Shown: in pieces, positions 63,482-64,000 of the stretch | Position numbering within the stretch: the first letter of the stretch is position 1 | Layout: each line of letters opens with the position of its first letter | From: Isochrysis galbana | Taxonomy: Eukaryota > Haptophyta > Isochrysidales > Isochrysidaceae | NCBI GenBank assembly: GCA_018136815.1 | Contig: CM030943.1 | Coordinates: 1,795,978-1,859,977 of the forward strand | DNA: 64,000 nt | Direction of reading: 5' to 3' | Position numbers and translations under genes: made by a program | The notes under the pieces: generated by a model | Database searches by the model: none | Seen by the model: the letters and a program-made list of their open reading frames with translations, nothing else | What the model was told of the DNA's origin: nothing

Positions 63482-64000
63482 GTGAGTACGAGAGCGGGGG
63501 AGAGGGAGGGGGAGGAGAGTGGAGTGGGGGGTGGGGAACGAGGCAAGGGAGAGGGGGGAGGGGGGTTGGCGCGGCGAGGGGGGCAGGCGTAGGCTGGGAG
63601 GGGAGGGGCGGCTGCGCGGACAGGAGGGGTATTCGGCTAGACTAGACATTACGGCAGAGAGGGAGAACGAGATGGGGATAGGGGGATACTCCAGCAGGAT
63701 TCCGAGGCATCGGGACTGCACCATCGGTGAGGAGAGGGAATGGTAAATGTTCCTGCTTGAGTCTCAAGGGAGGAGATCTCAAAGGAGGAGGTGCTGGGCA
63801 ACGACGTGAAAGGGGCTGCGCGTGCTCGGGAGGGGTTCCGGGCACGGGAGGGGGCTGCGTGCAAAGCGAGCCGCCCAAGGTATGTCAGAAGGGTGGATTT
63901 TTGCAGGCAATGAGCAGTGCAGCCGTAGTGCGTGTGGAAACTCGTCAATGCTCCAGTGGACTGTGCATGCCGCATAACCACACAGGAGAACAGAGCAGTG
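63482..64000 (+). other. First intron of the complex I gene
   Basis: It begins GTGAGTACG. Purine-rich to about 63640. No exon matching the continuation of the protein is found before the window ends. Confidence 0.7.

Overview
The window is eukaryotic nuclear DNA. It is GC-rich, with short introns between about 45 and 600 bp, long GA/CT and C/G tracts, and a heavy load of decayed transposons. The gene set and style point to a microalga with a complex plastid. The best guess is a haptophyte, because of the GC content, an occasional GC-AG intron, a signal peptide followed by a transit-like region on the glyoxalase-fold protein, and a giant proline-rich REJ/GPS membrane protein. No rRNA, plastid or mitochondrial gene is present to prove the lineage.

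Left third (1-21.7 kb): a hypothetical two-exon membrane protein (1517-2518, minus); alanine aminotransferase with seven exons (5307-8056, minus); a SET-domain protein (10177-10989, minus); an MSS51-C-like protein (about 11858-12669, plus); and a SCAR/WAVE actin-nucleation regulator rebuilt from six exons (13457-16211, minus). A palindromic pair of LTR-retrotransposon 5' ends (17075-19590) follows, with an 859-bp non-autonomous hAT element inserted in one arm and flanked by a perfect 8-bp target duplication.

Middle (21.7-45.1 kb): an 18-exon gene for NAT10/Kre33, the RNA cytidine acetyltransferase, spliced here to 1056 residues. A duplicated repeat region (28-30.4 kb) includes one insertion with a 16-bp target duplication that interrupts an AT-richer reading frame. 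Then comes a 12.2-kb uninterrupted reading frame (30707-42898, minus) for a polycystin-1/REJ-like surface protein with pherophorin-like proline tracts. Just upstream on the same strand lies a run of kelch-type repeats, each in its own exon-like block (42909-45066), which may be the 5' part of the same gene.

Right third (45-64 kb): fossils of LTR retrotransposon 5' ends, a vicinal-oxygen-chelate protein (48216-49082, minus), a small two-helix membrane protein (52771-53160, plus), two separate hAT transposase fragments, a Ty3-type integrase remnant, a TPR plus 2-oxoglutarate oxygenase gene (59818-61703, plus), and the first exon of the mitochondrial complex I 51-kDa subunit (63183-63481, plus), which runs off the window.

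The genes are unrelated housekeeping and signalling loci; there is no operon or pathway cluster. Shared traits are polypurine/polypyrimidine runs close to several start codons, introns that mostly end in AG followed by G, and a family of GC-rich mobile-element leaders that recur at many places in both orientations.
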